Assembly: GCA_934717855.1 (NCBI GenBank)
Contig: CAKUZI010000006.1
Location: forward strand, 1 to 64,000
Source of the DNA: an uncultured Candidatus Melainabacteria bacterium
GTDB taxonomy: Bacteria > Cyanobacteriota > Vampirovibrionia > Gastranaerophilales > Gastranaerophilaceae
Reading direction: 5' to 3'
DNA length: 64,000 nucleotides
The translations under genes and the position numbers were made by a program. The first letter of the stretch is position 1, and every line of letters begins with the position of its first letter. Under the pieces are notes generated by a model, which did not search any database, was not told the DNA's origin, and saw only the letters and a list, made by a program, of their open reading frames with translations. Positions 17,272-25,663 of this stretch are shown in pieces.

Positions 17272-17775
17272 TTATTGTAAAGGAGCTCTCCACAATGAGT
17301 CGTTAAATTTGTTTTGGTTAGCAGTAACGTCAACAGACAATGTAACGTTGCTTGGAGTGAATACAAATACTAAATCGCCAACTTTTTGAGGTTTGCCGTC
17401 CAAAGCGTGAGCAGCTCCGCAAACAAAGTCGATTGTTCTTTGTGATTGTTCTTTATCTAAAAGGTGTAGGTTCAAAACGATAGTTTTTCTGTTTCTCAAA
17501 TGTTGAACGATAGTCGCAGCATCTTCAAAAGATCTTGGTTCCATAACTTTAACTTCATAACCTTTGTTGAAGTTTGGATGATTAACTACTTTTAATTCGC
17601 TTGGTTTTTCTACAACCGGTTGATATGAATATGCAGGGTCGATTGCCAAATTGTCTTGTACTTGATAATCTTCATCTGCTTCTTGAGCCATTTCATCGAA
17701 AATAGTTTCTTTTGGTTCGAAACCATTCATTAAATAATCTACTATTGATTTGATTTTGTCTGCTACTACTGCCAC
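17272..17775 (-). CDS. sepF: Cell division protein SepF
   Basis: SepF tethers FtsZ filaments to the membrane. The 167-residue protein has an N-terminal amphipathic segment (VVADKIKSIVDYLMNGF), an acidic linker and the SepF core (about 80-165): EVKVMEPRSFEDA, the TIVLNLHLLDKEQSQRTIDF block, then VFVFTPSNV. The start is GTG, 7 nt after GGAGG. It lies 24 nt downstream of yggS, the arrangement found in cyanobacteria and Gram-positives. It is probably functionally linked with ftsZ at 24321. Confidence 0.94.
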   Translation of the reverse strand: MAVVADKIKSIVDYLMNGFEPKETIFDEMAQEADEDYQVQDNLAIDPAYSYQPVVEKPSELKVVNHPNFNKGYEVKVMEPRSFEDAATIVQHLRNRKTIVLNLHLLDKEQSQRTIDFVCGAAHALDGKPQKVGDLVFVFTPSNVTLSVDVTANQNKFNDSLWRAPLQ

Positions 17776-17799
17776 CGTTTTTCCTCCGTTTATCTTACT

Positions 17800-18462
17800 T
17801 TATCTAAATAATTTTCTACCAATTCTTAACATCGTTGCGCCGTGTCTTACCGCTATTTTGTAATCTTGACTCATCCCCATGGATAATTCTTTTAATTCAC
17901 AATTAAATTTTTGTTCAAGCTCTTTTTTGATATTTGAAACATCTTCAAAAAGTCTGTTTAATTCATCTTCTGACGCGCCTAGAGGAGCCATATTCATTAT
18001 TCCTGCAATATTTACAGATGGAAGCTCTTTAATCAAAGGAAATTCTTCAAAAATATTAGTTTTTGAAAATCCAAATTTTTGTTCTTCATTTGCGTTATTA
18101 ACTTGAAGAAGAATGTTTTGAACTTTCCCGATTGCGTTTGCTTCGTCTGAAATTGTCTTTGCGAGCTTAAATGAATCAACGGAATGAATATAATCAAAAA
18201 CCGGAACAACTTTCTTTACCTTGTTTGTTTGAAGATGTCCGATAAAATGAAATCTTGAATTATTTCTAACTTCCGCCGGAAGATTTTCGATTTTTTTTAC
18301 TGCCTCAACCGCTCTGGATTCGGCAAAATCTCTCAATCCTGCTTTGTAAGCTTCAATCATAGCATTTTCGTCAAAATACTTAGTTACTGCGATAATATTC
18401 GGTTTACAAGGTGCAATATCTTCCTGTATTTGTAAAAGATTTTCTCTAACCGTGTTTTGCAT
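17800..18462 (-). CDS. yggS: YggS/PLPBP pyridoxal-phosphate homeostasis protein
   Basis: A single-domain alanine-racemase-fold PLP-binding protein of 220 residues. Visible are the PLP lysine strand IIAVTKYF, RDFAESRAVEAVKKI, the FHFIGHLQTNKVK signature and the C-terminal LSMGMSQDYKIAVRHGATMLRIGR motif. The family buffers PLP and has no known catalytic activity. The frame runs to 18582, but the ATG at 18462 is 9 nt after GGTAGG and starts where homologues start. It is the first gene of the operon with sepF. Confidence 0.94.
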   Translation of the reverse strand: MQNTVRENLLQIQEDIAPCKPNIIAVTKYFDENAMIEAYKAGLRDFAESRAVEAVKKIENLPAEVRNNSRFHFIGHLQTNKVKKVVPVFDYIHSVDSFKLAKTISDEANAIGKVQNILLQVNNANEEQKFGFSKTNIFEEFPLIKELPSVNIAGIMNMAPLGASEDELNRLFEDVSNIKKELEQKFNCELKELSMGMSQDYKIAVRHGATMLRIGRKLFR

Positions 18463-18503
18463 AATAATCATCCTACCCTTACAAGAAGTTGAATATAGTA
18501 TTA

Positions 18504-18532
18504 ATTGTAACCTATACATCAATACTGGACAA
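18504..18532 (-). promoter_or_regulatory. Candidate yggS promoter
   Basis: Read on the - strand: TTGTCC (18532-18527), 17-nt spacer, TACAAT (18509-18504). It lies about 40 nt before the yggS start. Confidence 0.5.
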
Positions 18533-18796
18533 CTTTTTAATTTTTGAACCTTCCTCCTACTATTTTTTATCCTGAAAACCATGATGATGACATGGTTTGC
18601 GGTGATTTAACATTTCTTCAAGTTTGGTTAATATTTTGTAATATTGTCTCTTTTGGGGCATGCTTTTTGATATTTTGGGCATGCCTTTGATGTACATTAT
18701 TAAAATAAACTATTTTTTCGAGATTTTTATCCTTTATTTGATGGAGATTTTTGTTTTTAAGTTTCACATTTCACCTCTCCCTCCCAATTCGAAATC

Positions 18797-18825
18797 TTGC
18801 AATATTTTCAATTTCCCTCTATAAT
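18797..18825 (+). promoter_or_regulatory. Promoter of the TPR glycosyltransferase gene, leaderless spacing
   Basis: TTGCAA (18797-18802), 17-nt spacer, TATAAT (18820-18825), 6 nt, ATG at 18832. There is no Shine-Dalgarno. The remaining 18533-18796 holds only a pair of GGGCATGC words and nothing else recognisable. Confidence 0.75.
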
Positions 18826-18831
18826 CCCACT

Positions 18832-20277
18832 ATGTTTAATGTTGCATTTAATTTACACTCTCAAGGAAAGCTTGATGAGGCTGAGAAAATTTATAGAGAG
18901 ATAATAATTAAAGAACCTGAAAATGCTCAAGTTTACAATCTTTTGGGGTTGATAAAATTGTCTGAAAATAAAATTGATGAGGCAGAAAAGTTTATTTTAA
19001 AAGCTTTGTCAATAAATAAAGATGCTTATTTTTATGAAAACTTGGCACGAGTGTACGAATTTAAAAAAGACTATGAAAAAGAAATAGAAATTCTTGAGAG
19101 AGCTTGCAAAGATGTAGTTTGCGGGTTTGAAATATATTTTTTGCTTGCACTTGCATACAAAAATAATATTGAATATGAAAAATCAGAAAAAGCTTACATT
19201 AAAGCGCTGGAAATGAACCCAAAATCAGAAAAAGCCTGCTTCAATTTGGCAAGCCTTTATTTGTTTTTGAACAAACCTGAAAAGGCTATTGAATATTTTA
19301 AAAAGTGTCTTGAAATTAATCCTAATGATAAAGAAGTATTGTATTTTCTATCTCTCGGGTATTTTAGAATAAAAAATTATGAAATTGGTACAAAGTTTTT
19401 TGAAAACCGCCTTTGCAGAGGTACTGCAATAACATCCCAAAAAGTTACGTATCCGCAAATAATGTCAAAAGCTCCGCTTTGGCAAGGGGAAGATATTTCT
19501 AATAAAACGCTTTATACATACTATGAAGCAGGTTTTGGTGATATGATTATGTTTTCAAGGTATATTCCGGAACTTCAAAAGCGTTGTAAAAAACTTTTAA
19601 TAAAGCCTCAAAAAGAACTGTCACAATTATTCAGAGATAATTTCCCTGACGCAGAAGTAATGGATTTGTTTTATGAAGAAAATAAGACAGATTTTGATGT
19701 GCATTTGCCGTTTTTAAGTATTCCGTATGTTTTAGGACTCAAAAATGATGAAATTTTTATGCATCATGACAAATATTTGAGTGCAACTCCTGATAAAGTA
19801 GAATATTTTAAAGAAAAATATTTTAATAATGACAAGTTTAAAATTGCGATAAAATGGCAAGGAAACACTTATTATGAAATAGACAGAGTTATTAATGTAG
19901 AAGCGTTTGCGCCTTTATTTGATTTGTCGAATACTAAAATATATTCAGCTCAAACATTTGAGGGAGCGGAAGAGTTTTCAAAACTTGCAAATAAATATGA
20001 TATAACAGATTTGAGCAAGGATTTTAAAGATTTTTCTTATACCGCAGGTGCTCTTGAGAATGTTGATCTTGTTATTTCAAGCGATTCATCTTTAGCACAT
20101 TTGGCGGGCGCAATGGGAAAACCGTGTATAATTCTCTTGCCATATAACTATAATTGGCGCTGGCATATGGATTTGAACCATTGTGATTGGTACGACAGCG
20201 TAAAACTGTTCCGACTAGGGGAAAAAGAAAGTTGGAAAGAATTAATGGTCAAAGTTGCAAAAACGATTAGAGTTTAG
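18832..20277 (+). CDS. TPR-containing glycosyltransferase-like protein
   Basis: 481 residues. The N-terminal half (about 1-190) consists of TPR repeats (AEKIYREIIIKEPENAQVYNLLG is one unit); the C-terminal half resembles the GT9/ADP-heptosyltransferase-like domain (YYEAGFGDMIMFSRYIPEL; IAIKWQGN; SSDSSLAHLAGAMGKPC). Similar fusions in other bacteria act in protein or envelope glycosylation. The frame begins 81 nt upstream, but the promoter position and lack of a ribosome binding site favour the ATG at 18832. It overlaps the convergent 221-aa gene by 4 bp. Confidence 0.85.
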   Translation: MFNVAFNLHSQGKLDEAEKIYREIIIKEPENAQVYNLLGLIKLSENKIDEAEKFILKALSINKDAYFYENLARVYEFKKDYEKEIEILERACKDVVCGFEIYFLLALAYKNNIEYEKSEKAYIKALEMNPKSEKACFNLASLYLFLNKPEKAIEYFKKCLEINPNDKEVLYFLSLGYFRIKNYEIGTKFFENRLCRGTAITSQKVTYPQIMSKAPLWQGEDISNKTLYTYYEAGFGDMIMFSRYIPELQKRCKKLLIKPQKELSQLFRDNFPDAEVMDLFYEENKTDFDVHLPFLSIPYVLGLKNDEIFMHHDKYLSATPDKVEYFKEKYFNNDKFKIAIKWQGNTYYEIDRVINVEAFAPLFDLSNTKIYSAQTFEGAEEFSKLANKYDITDLSKDFKDFSYTAGALENVDLVISSDSSLAHLAGAMGKPCIILLPYNYNWRWHMDLNHCDWYDSVKLFRLGEKESWKELMVKVAKTIRV

Positions 20278-20939
20278 TTACTTTGTCCTGCTCTATATCC
20301 GCACGCTGTGTATATAATCGGTAAAAATCTGCCAATATTTAACTTTTCAACAAAAGGGATTTTTGCCAGTGCTAAAGCTCCAAGACCATCATCAATATTG
20401 GCTAATGCATCTTTAAACGTAAGTTTGCGGTCAGGATATTTGTCTTTTGGGTCAGTTATGACATTTGCTAGCGCCGCAGAACCGTACATTCCGACTAAAA
20501 GTCCGCCAATTACAGATAAAATTTTGTTTCTTTTAGTGTTATGTTTTTCACTGTTCTCGCAAAGACTGATTACACCTCCAACTATCCAAGTTGGAATAGA
20601 GGCGTTCATAAATTGGAATAGCCCTTCTTTTAGTCTGTTTTTCTGAACTTTTCTGTCTTCTGCAATTAAGCCTGCTCCAACACCGCCAATGATAGAACCT
20701 GCAGAAACTCCAATCATATCCCACATCTCGTATTTAAGTTTTAAAGGATTTTTTACGTTTTGTTTTTTCATCATAAACAAAATTGGAACAGTAGTCCCGA
20801 TAACAGAGCCGACCAAAGCTTTTGTTTTGTCTGCTTTAGAAATATCTCTATTATAAGTTCTAACGCGGTGCTTAGTTATATTTTTTGTCTGGCTTGTGTT
20901 TAAATATATATAATTTTTGTTTGATGAGATAGCGTCCAT
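20274..20939 (-). CDS. Uncharacterised multi-pass membrane protein, 221 aa
   Basis: Not recognised. A polar Lys/Arg/Asn-rich N-terminus (about 30 residues) is followed by at least four hydrophobic Gly-rich segments (ALVGSVIGTTVPILFMM; IGVSAGSIIGGVGAGLIA; SIPTWIVGGVISL; ILSVIGGLLVGMYGSAAL) and a C-terminal soluble stretch. This looks like a lineage-specific inner-membrane protein. A TATAAT box ends 7 nt before the ATG, so the message is probably leaderless; AGAGGC overlaps that gap. Confidence 0.7.
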   Translation of the reverse strand: MDAISSNKNYIYLNTSQTKNITKHRVRTYNRDISKADKTKALVGSVIGTTVPILFMMKKQNVKNPLKLKYEMWDMIGVSAGSIIGGVGAGLIAEDRKVQKNRLKEGLFQFMNASIPTWIVGGVISLCENSEKHNTKRNKILSVIGGLLVGMYGSAALANVITDPKDKYPDRKLTFKDALANIDDGLGALALAKIPFVEKLNIGRFLPIIYTACGYRAGQSN

Positions 20940-21204
20940 TGCCTCTATTATAAATTAAACTAATATAGAAACAATCATTGTTTACGATATATTACAAGCG
21001 TAATATATTTGTGATAAAAATTGTATAGTTAATTGTTTCATTTTGCGTGATACAAATATTTATAATTGCTGACAGCGTTTTACAATCTATTTTGTAAGGT
21101 AATCATAAAAGTCAGATCGCGCAACTCGTTATTTTAAATTTTATAATTATTGACCGATTTTAATTCCCGTGCGCAATGACATGTTTTTGAGCATGATACC
21201 AGTA

Positions 21205-21238
21205 TTTGTCATCGCGGACTCTGTTCCGCGATCTGCCT
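21205..21238. repeat. Palindromic repeat D, copy 1
   Basis: CGCGGA/TCCGCG arms (21213-21230) lie in a conserved frame (GTCATCGCG...CGCGATCTG) shared with 60935-60962, where the arms are CGCGCA/TGCGCG. A half copy lies near 21115. The rest of 20940-21250 shows no gene. Confidence 0.7.
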
Positions 21239-21253
21239 TGAACATAAATGCTA

Positions 21254-21485
21254 AAACTTGTCCTCTCTCCAAGGGAGAGAGCTAGAGAGAGGGGTTGGAC
21301 TTGATAAAAAATAAAAAACTATTACTATTACTTTCCCCCACCTCGAAATCAAAGATTTCGGTCCTCCCTCAAGTGGAGGACATTGAGTAATAAGTCTTTT
21401 ATACAAAAAATTAACCCCTCTCCCGAATTCGTAATGCTCACATCCGTTCGCAAACGACTTCGACCTCTACCCCCGGAGAGGTGAA
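21254..21485. repeat. Composite intergenic repeat A, copy 2
   Basis: Near-identical over ~230 bp to 7124-7354, in the same orientation, with a handful of substitutions. A degenerate piece of the CCTCTCTC unit follows at about 21498-21515. Confidence 0.9.
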
Positions 21486-21615
21486 ATCTATCTAAAGCCC
21501 TCTCTCAAATGGAGTACATGAAATAATAAGTTTTTTGTTAGACATTCTGAGCGGTTAGCGAAGAATCTAAAGGTATAAAAATTTTTTTTAGGTATTTTGG
21601 CACCTTCTAATTGTC

Positions 21616-21720
21616 AAATGTAAACAAATGTAAAGATGAATTTAAAAATGGCTCAAACCCTGTCATAATGCCTCTATGCTATGCTATGCTATGCTATGCT
21701 ATGCTGTGCGGGGCACTGTG
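21616..21720 (+). promoter_or_regulatory. CTATG-repeat promoter/leader element, copy 2
   Basis: Two AATGTAAA words in 10-nt phase and TTTAAAAATGGCTCAAACCC lead to CATAAT as -10, then six perfect CTATG units (21674-21703) and CTGTGCGGGGCAC. It carries two more repeat units than copies 1 and 3. It precedes the 88-aa gene. Confidence 0.8.
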
Positions 21721-21807
21721 TCAATATTTTCGGCTTTTATGTTTTTATAAATAAGTAAGGGAAATCGATTTCAAGATGTAAGAAAAAATAATAGGAGAAA
21801 AATTATT

Positions 21808-22074
21808 ATGGTAAATATCGCAAAATGTGCTAACAAAGTTTTTTCACATGTAGATCCTAATTCAGTTGCAAAATATGCTAAAAAAATGCCGGAACTGAAT
21901 GTAGATATGCAACGTATTTTGAAAAAAGCAAAAGTTCATAATGTTGATAAGTTTGAAAAAGCGAATCGTGAACTAAATGCAATAAAAAAAGAATTTTCGC
22001 TTGCAGATCTTCCGCTAGTAGAAGCCAAAAAAGCTCCTTTATGGAAATGGGTTTTAGGTAAAATTTTCGGTTAA
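21808..22074 (+). CDS. Uncharacterised 88-aa basic helical protein
   Basis: Not recognised. A small Lys-rich helical protein with a C-terminal hydrophobic/aromatic tail (PLWKWVLGKIFG) that could be membrane-interacting. ATAGGAGA lies about 9 nt before the ATG and a strong terminator follows, so it is a real monocistronic unit. Transcription is probably from the CTATG element about 100 bp upstream. Confidence 0.7.
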   Translation: MVNIAKCANKVFSHVDPNSVAKYAKKMPELNVDMQRILKKAKVHNVDKFEKANRELNAIKKEFSLADLPLVEAKKAPLWKWVLGKIFG

Positions 22075-22099
22075 TTAAAAAATTTAAACACACAAAGCT

Positions 22100-22126
22100 A
22101 AGGCGCGACGAAGTCGCGCCTTTTCT
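22100..22126 (+). terminator. Intrinsic terminator of the 88-aa gene
   Basis: A 10-bp perfect GC-rich stem (22100-22109 with 22113-22122) has a GAA loop and TTTTCT following. Confidence 0.88.
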
Positions 22127-22153
22127 AATTAAATAAATTATTGAAAAATTTAA

Positions 22154-22993
22154 TTATTTTTTGCCTATGTTAATAAATGGAACTGAGCCACCTAGCATAT
22201 ATTCAGGAAGTTTCCCATCCCATTTTTGAACAGCTTCATATTCAACAAGGTTTTTGTTTTGGGTTAGGGCGTGTGCTCTAATTGACATTGATTTTGCTTC
22301 TGCTTCTGCTGAAATCAATTTTTGTTTAGCTTCTTCTTGGATTTGAACTGTTTTATTTTTAGCGCGTAAAGCTTCTTGTTCTGCAGTAACTTTGCTTTCA
22401 ATAGCCTTTTCAAATACACCAGAATATGCAATTGCTGTCATTTGAAAATCAGTTACGTTGATATATTTCGGTGTAAGGTGCTTTTGAAGTTTAATCAAGA
22501 TTTCCTGAGTTGCTTTTTCTCTGTTTGCAACTAAGTCTTGAGCGTTCCATTTCCCGATAACGTCTTTAATAGTACCTTCTACAACAGGACTTACAACAGT
22601 TTCAAAATAGTTTGCGCCTACTTCCCTATACATTCTGTGTGCATTTTCAGGTTGAAGATTGTAGTTTAAAACGTAAGATATTTGCGCTTGTTGAATATCT
22701 TTTGTATAAACAGATGTATTTATGTAATTTTTTTGAGTTTTAACGTTCATGTTTTTGATTGATGAAATAAATGGGGTTACAAAGTGAACACCCTCAGTGT
22801 AACTTGTAGGAGAAACCTTTCCGAGAGTTACTTTTACACCTCTTTCGCCGACGCCTACGATTGCTATCGGGTTAAAAAATGTGATGAAAATTATCAGCAA
22901 AAGTGTGATAATTATTGGTCCGATAAATTTGTTTTGTTCTTCTGAATTTCTTGATGAAATGAATTCATCTACTAAATTTGATTTTTTTACCAT
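22154..22993 (-). CDS. SPFH/prohibitin-family membrane protein
   Basis: 279 residues. One N-terminal TM helix (about 24-44, GPIIITLLLIIFITFF) is followed by the SPFH/band-7 domain (VGVGERGVKVTLGKVSPT...GVHFVTPF) and a long Glu/Ala/Lys coiled coil (about 195-245) as in prohibitins and HflK/C. Members form large membrane-associated ring assemblies that modulate proteases or lipid domains. GGAGAA precedes the ATG. It lies 14 nt downstream of a 63-aa membrane protein gene, probably in one operon. No FtsH gene is next to it. Confidence 0.88.
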   Translation of the reverse strand: MVKKSNLVDEFISSRNSEEQNKFIGPIIITLLLIIFITFFNPIAIVGVGERGVKVTLGKVSPTSYTEGVHFVTPFISSIKNMNVKTQKNYINTSVYTKDIQQAQISYVLNYNLQPENAHRMYREVGANYFETVVSPVVEGTIKDVIGKWNAQDLVANREKATQEILIKLQKHLTPKYINVTDFQMTAIAYSGVFEKAIESKVTAEQEALRAKNKTVQIQEEAKQKLISAEAEAKSMSIRAHALTQNKNLVEYEAVQKWDGKLPEYMLGGSVPFINIGKK

Positions 22994-23007
22994 TAGTCTG
23001 TTCTCCG

Positions 23008-23199
23008 TTATTCAATTCCTGCAAGCGAAAGAGCTGCATACAATACTAATATTATTAGTGCAAAAATGCCGTAGCAATTTGCGATTAGTTTTCCGTGTGT
23101 TTGGTATAAATTTCTTTTTAAAATTAGGCTTAAGAGCATAATAACAAGATTTGTAAAGATTACAAATGAAAGAAGTAAAAATAAAATTCTTAAAGGCAT
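23008..23199 (-). CDS. Small two-TM membrane protein, 63 aa
   Basis: Not recognised. Two hydrophobic segments (ILFLLLSFVIFTNLVIMLL and a second near residues 38-58) are separated by a short polar loop. The ATG at 23199 follows AGGAGA at good spacing; the longer frame to 23235 lacks a ribosome binding site. Its coupling with the SPFH gene suggests it could be a partner subunit. Confidence 0.6.
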   Translation of the reverse strand: MPLRILFLLLSFVIFTNLVIMLLSLILKRNLYQTHGKLIANCYGIFALIILVLYAALSLAGIE

Positions 23200-23257
23200 A
23201 TAAATTCTCCTATTTCTTGAGATTTTAGTATACATTCACATATTAAAAATCATCTTG

Positions 23258-23286
23258 TTGCTTGATTTTAGGAATTATGCTATAAC
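23258..23286 (+). promoter_or_regulatory. Promoter of nadK, leaderless spacing
   Basis: TTGCTT (23258-23263), 17-nt spacer, TATAAC (23281-23286), 6 nt, ATG at 23293. An ATG at 23287 directly abuts the -10 box and would lie before the transcript start. Confidence 0.7.
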
Positions 23287-23292
23287 ATGCCT

Positions 23293-24087
23293 ATGAAAAG
23301 TTTTGCGATTTGCTATAATCAGGAAATATCTCATTCGGTTGAAGTTAAGGACAAATTGTATAAAATTTTGGCTTCAAAAGGGATTGTTGCAGAAGTTTTA
23401 GATATTGATAATTTAAAAGATGGGTTCGATTTCGTTTTTGTAATTGGCGGTGATGGAACTATTTTAAAAACTGCAAGATTTTATGCAAAATTTGAAACAC
23501 CGGTTTTTGGGGTGAATTTAGGGCGTTTGGGGTTTCTTTCTCAATCGTCTAAGGAAGAAATCGAAAATTCTGTTGACAAAATTTTGAATGGTGATTATGT
23601 TATAGAAGATAGAATAATGCTTGAAAGTGGCGATTATACAGCTCTTAATGATTTTGTTATAAAGGGTTGCAATCTTGGTAGGACTTCGCGTTTTTCATTA
23701 AAAATTAACAGAAAATTTGTTTGTGATTACTTGGCTGACGGCGTGATTGTTTCTACTCCTACCGGATCTACAGCTTATGGGTTGTCAGCTGGCGGGCCTG
23801 TTTTGGCTCCATCTTTGAAAGCTTTTACAATTGTCCCTATTTGCCCGCATACTCTTACGGCAAGGCCGATAGTTGTTCCGGATTGTGAAGAAATAACTGT
23901 TTGTACTGATGCAAAAATGCAGTATGTTTTGTCTACAGATGGACAGGAATTGTATGAATTTTCAAATGAAGTAAAAATTAAAAAAGCTCCGTATCCGGCT
24001 CGTTTGGCTCTTTTAAAAGAAACAGAATTTTACTCGATTTTACAGAATAAATTGCATTGGGCTATGCCTCCGGCGTATGCTAAATAA
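23293..24087 (+). CDS. nadK: NAD kinase
   Basis: Phosphorylates NAD to NADP. The 264-residue product has the GGDGTIL motif (about residue 55), NLGRLGFLS, the TPTGSTAYGLSAGGP signature near residue 160 and the C-terminal STDGQ motif of the family. The chosen start is the second in-frame ATG because the promoter leaves only 6 nt between -10 and that codon; no Shine-Dalgarno is present. It is monocistronic, ahead of a repeat-containing gap and ftsZ. Confidence 0.95.
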   Translation: MKSFAICYNQEISHSVEVKDKLYKILASKGIVAEVLDIDNLKDGFDFVFVIGGDGTILKTARFYAKFETPVFGVNLGRLGFLSQSSKEEIENSVDKILNGDYVIEDRIMLESGDYTALNDFVIKGCNLGRTSRFSLKINRKFVCDYLADGVIVSTPTGSTAYGLSAGGPVLAPSLKAFTIVPICPHTLTARPIVVPDCEEITVCTDAKMQYVLSTDGQELYEFSNEVKIKKAPYPARLALLKETEFYSILQNKLHWAMPPAYAK

Positions 24088-24200
24088 GTGAATAGTGAGT
24101 GGTAAATGGAGCATAACAAGTGTTCGTGCACTATAGATTATTTTCGAGCAAAGCGAGCTATTTGAGCTACTCACTATTCACTGTTCACCACTCACTACCG
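24088..24200. repeat. Inverted-repeat element C, copy 1
   Basis: GTGAATAGTGAGT (24088-24100) and its complement (24169-24181) enclose a TTTTCGAGCAAAGCGAGCTA core. Similar outer words occur at 59657 and 60811; the core resembles that at about 34240. It fills most of the nadK-ftsZ gap. Confidence 0.75.
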
Positions 24201-24320
24201 ATAATTATTAACTTTTGTTCATAATTTGCAAATAATTTCTTGTACTTTTTCCCTATTTAAAATAGTATGTTAGTATATTATAAAGATAGCTAATTAATAT
24301 TACATAAAGAGGTAAAAATA

Positions 24321-25511
24321 GTGGAAAATTTCGTATCAGATATCTTTGCGAAAAAAGATGAATCAACAGGTAATACTCAACAAAGACCTCCTGTTAACCC
24401 AACAAAAATTAAAGTTATTGGTGTTGGCGGTGGCGGTGGAAACGCTGTTAACCGAATGATTAAAGCAGGCCTTTCTGGAGTAGAGTTCTGGTTAATGAAC
24501 ACAGACTTACAAGTTTTGGAATATGGCCAAACAAAAAATAGAATTCAATTGGGTTCAAAATCTACATCTGGTCTTGGTGCCGGTGGTGATCCTTCAGTAG
24601 GCGAAAAAGCTGCAGAAGAAGCTCAACAAGAAATTACAGAAGCTCTAGATGGCGCTGATATGGTATTTATCACTGCCGGTATGGGCGGTGGAACAGGTAC
24701 TGGTGCAGCTCCTGTTGTTGCAAAAATTGCAAAAGAATTAGGAATTTTGACAATTGCAGTTGTTACTAAACCATTTAGCTGGGAAGGTAAAAAAAGACAA
24801 AACCAAGCTAGTCAAGGTTTGGAAAAACTTAGAGAAGCTGTTGATGCAGTAATTGTTGTTCCTAACGATAAATTGTTGCAAGTTGTTGATAGACAAGTAT
24901 CTTTGACAGAAGCATTCATTATCGTTGATGAAGTTCTATTGAGAGGTGTTCAAGGTATTTCTGATATTATTACAGTTCCTGGACTTATTAACGTTGACTT
25001 TGCGGATGTTAAATGTGTTATGCAGGCTTCAGGTTCAGCTCTTATGGGTATTGGCCGTGGTCAAGGCGAAGGCAGAGCTGTTAAAGCTGCTGAAATCGCT
25101 ATCAATTCTCAATTGCTTGAATCTTCAATTAACGGCGCAACTGGTGTAATCGTTAACATTACAGGTGGACCTGACATGACATTGCACGAAATCTCAGATG
25201 CTGCAAATATTATTCACGATGCAGTAAATGATGATGCGACAGTTATTATCGGTACAGCTGTAAACGAAAATATTCAAGGTGAAATCCAAATTACAGTTAT
25301 TGCTACTGGTTTTGAAATGAAAAATCAACAAAAACCGGAAGAAAAAACTGACGTAAAACAATTGAGTGCTTCTGATTTCTTTGCAGGCACATTCAATAAT
25401 TCAACAGCATCAAACAGCACAATTTCTTCTCAGCCAATTAGAAGAAGTTCTATGCCGGATGTTTCTCCAAGTTTTACGAATATAGAAATCCCTGATTTCT
25501 TGAAAAAATAG
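24321..25511 (+). CDS. ftsZ: Cell division GTPase FtsZ
   Basis: Tubulin homologue forming the Z-ring. 396 residues: N-terminal GVGGGGGNAVNRM (about 35-47), tubulin signature GMGGGTGTGAAPVVA (about 121-135), the synergy T7 loop NVDFADV, a disordered linker and the conserved C-terminal peptide IEIPDFLKK that binds FtsA/SepF-type partners. The start is GTG, with AGAGG 8 nt upstream. No ftsA or ftsQ is adjacent, consistent with SepF acting as membrane anchor. Confidence 0.98.
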   Translation: MENFVSDIFAKKDESTGNTQQRPPVNPTKIKVIGVGGGGGNAVNRMIKAGLSGVEFWLMNTDLQVLEYGQTKNRIQLGSKSTSGLGAGGDPSVGEKAAEEAQQEITEALDGADMVFITAGMGGGTGTGAAPVVAKIAKELGILTIAVVTKPFSWEGKKRQNQASQGLEKLREAVDAVIVVPNDKLLQVVDRQVSLTEAFIIVDEVLLRGVQGISDIITVPGLINVDFADVKCVMQASGSALMGIGRGQGEGRAVKAAEIAINSQLLESSINGATGVIVNITGGPDMTLHEISDAANIIHDAVNDDATVIIGTAVNENIQGEIQITVIATGFEMKNQQKPEEKTDVKQLSASDFFAGTFNNSTASNSTISSQPIRRSSMPDVSPSFTNIEIPDFLKK

Positions 25512-25542
25512 TTCACACAACAATAGTTGGAGTATGAAAGAG

Positions 25543-25576
25543 AAAAAAGGAACGATGAAAGTCGTTCCTTTTTTGT
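25543..25576 (+). terminator. Intrinsic terminator of ftsZ
   Basis: A 13-bp perfect stem (25543-25555 with 25562-25574) ends in six T residues. Confidence 0.9.
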
Positions 25577-25619
25577 TATTTTTTTTTAATAGCCGAATGA
25601 GACTAGTCTTGAATGTGTA

Positions 25620-25647
25620 TTGACAAATTCAAATAACTGATTATAAT
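25620..25647 (+). promoter_or_regulatory. Strong promoter of the NifX-like gene
   Basis: TTGACA (25620-25625), 16-nt spacer, TATAAT (25642-25647): consensus sigma-70 elements. The start codon is 16 nt further on, with TTGAGG between. Confidence 0.8.
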
Positions 25648-25663
25648 AACTTTGAGGCTAAAA

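Noticed and set aside
17021..17293. 90-codon open frame between the 165-aa gene and sepF
   Set aside because: It overlaps the sepF end and spans the strong sepF terminator, has no ribosome binding site and has an unlikely composition; not a gene.
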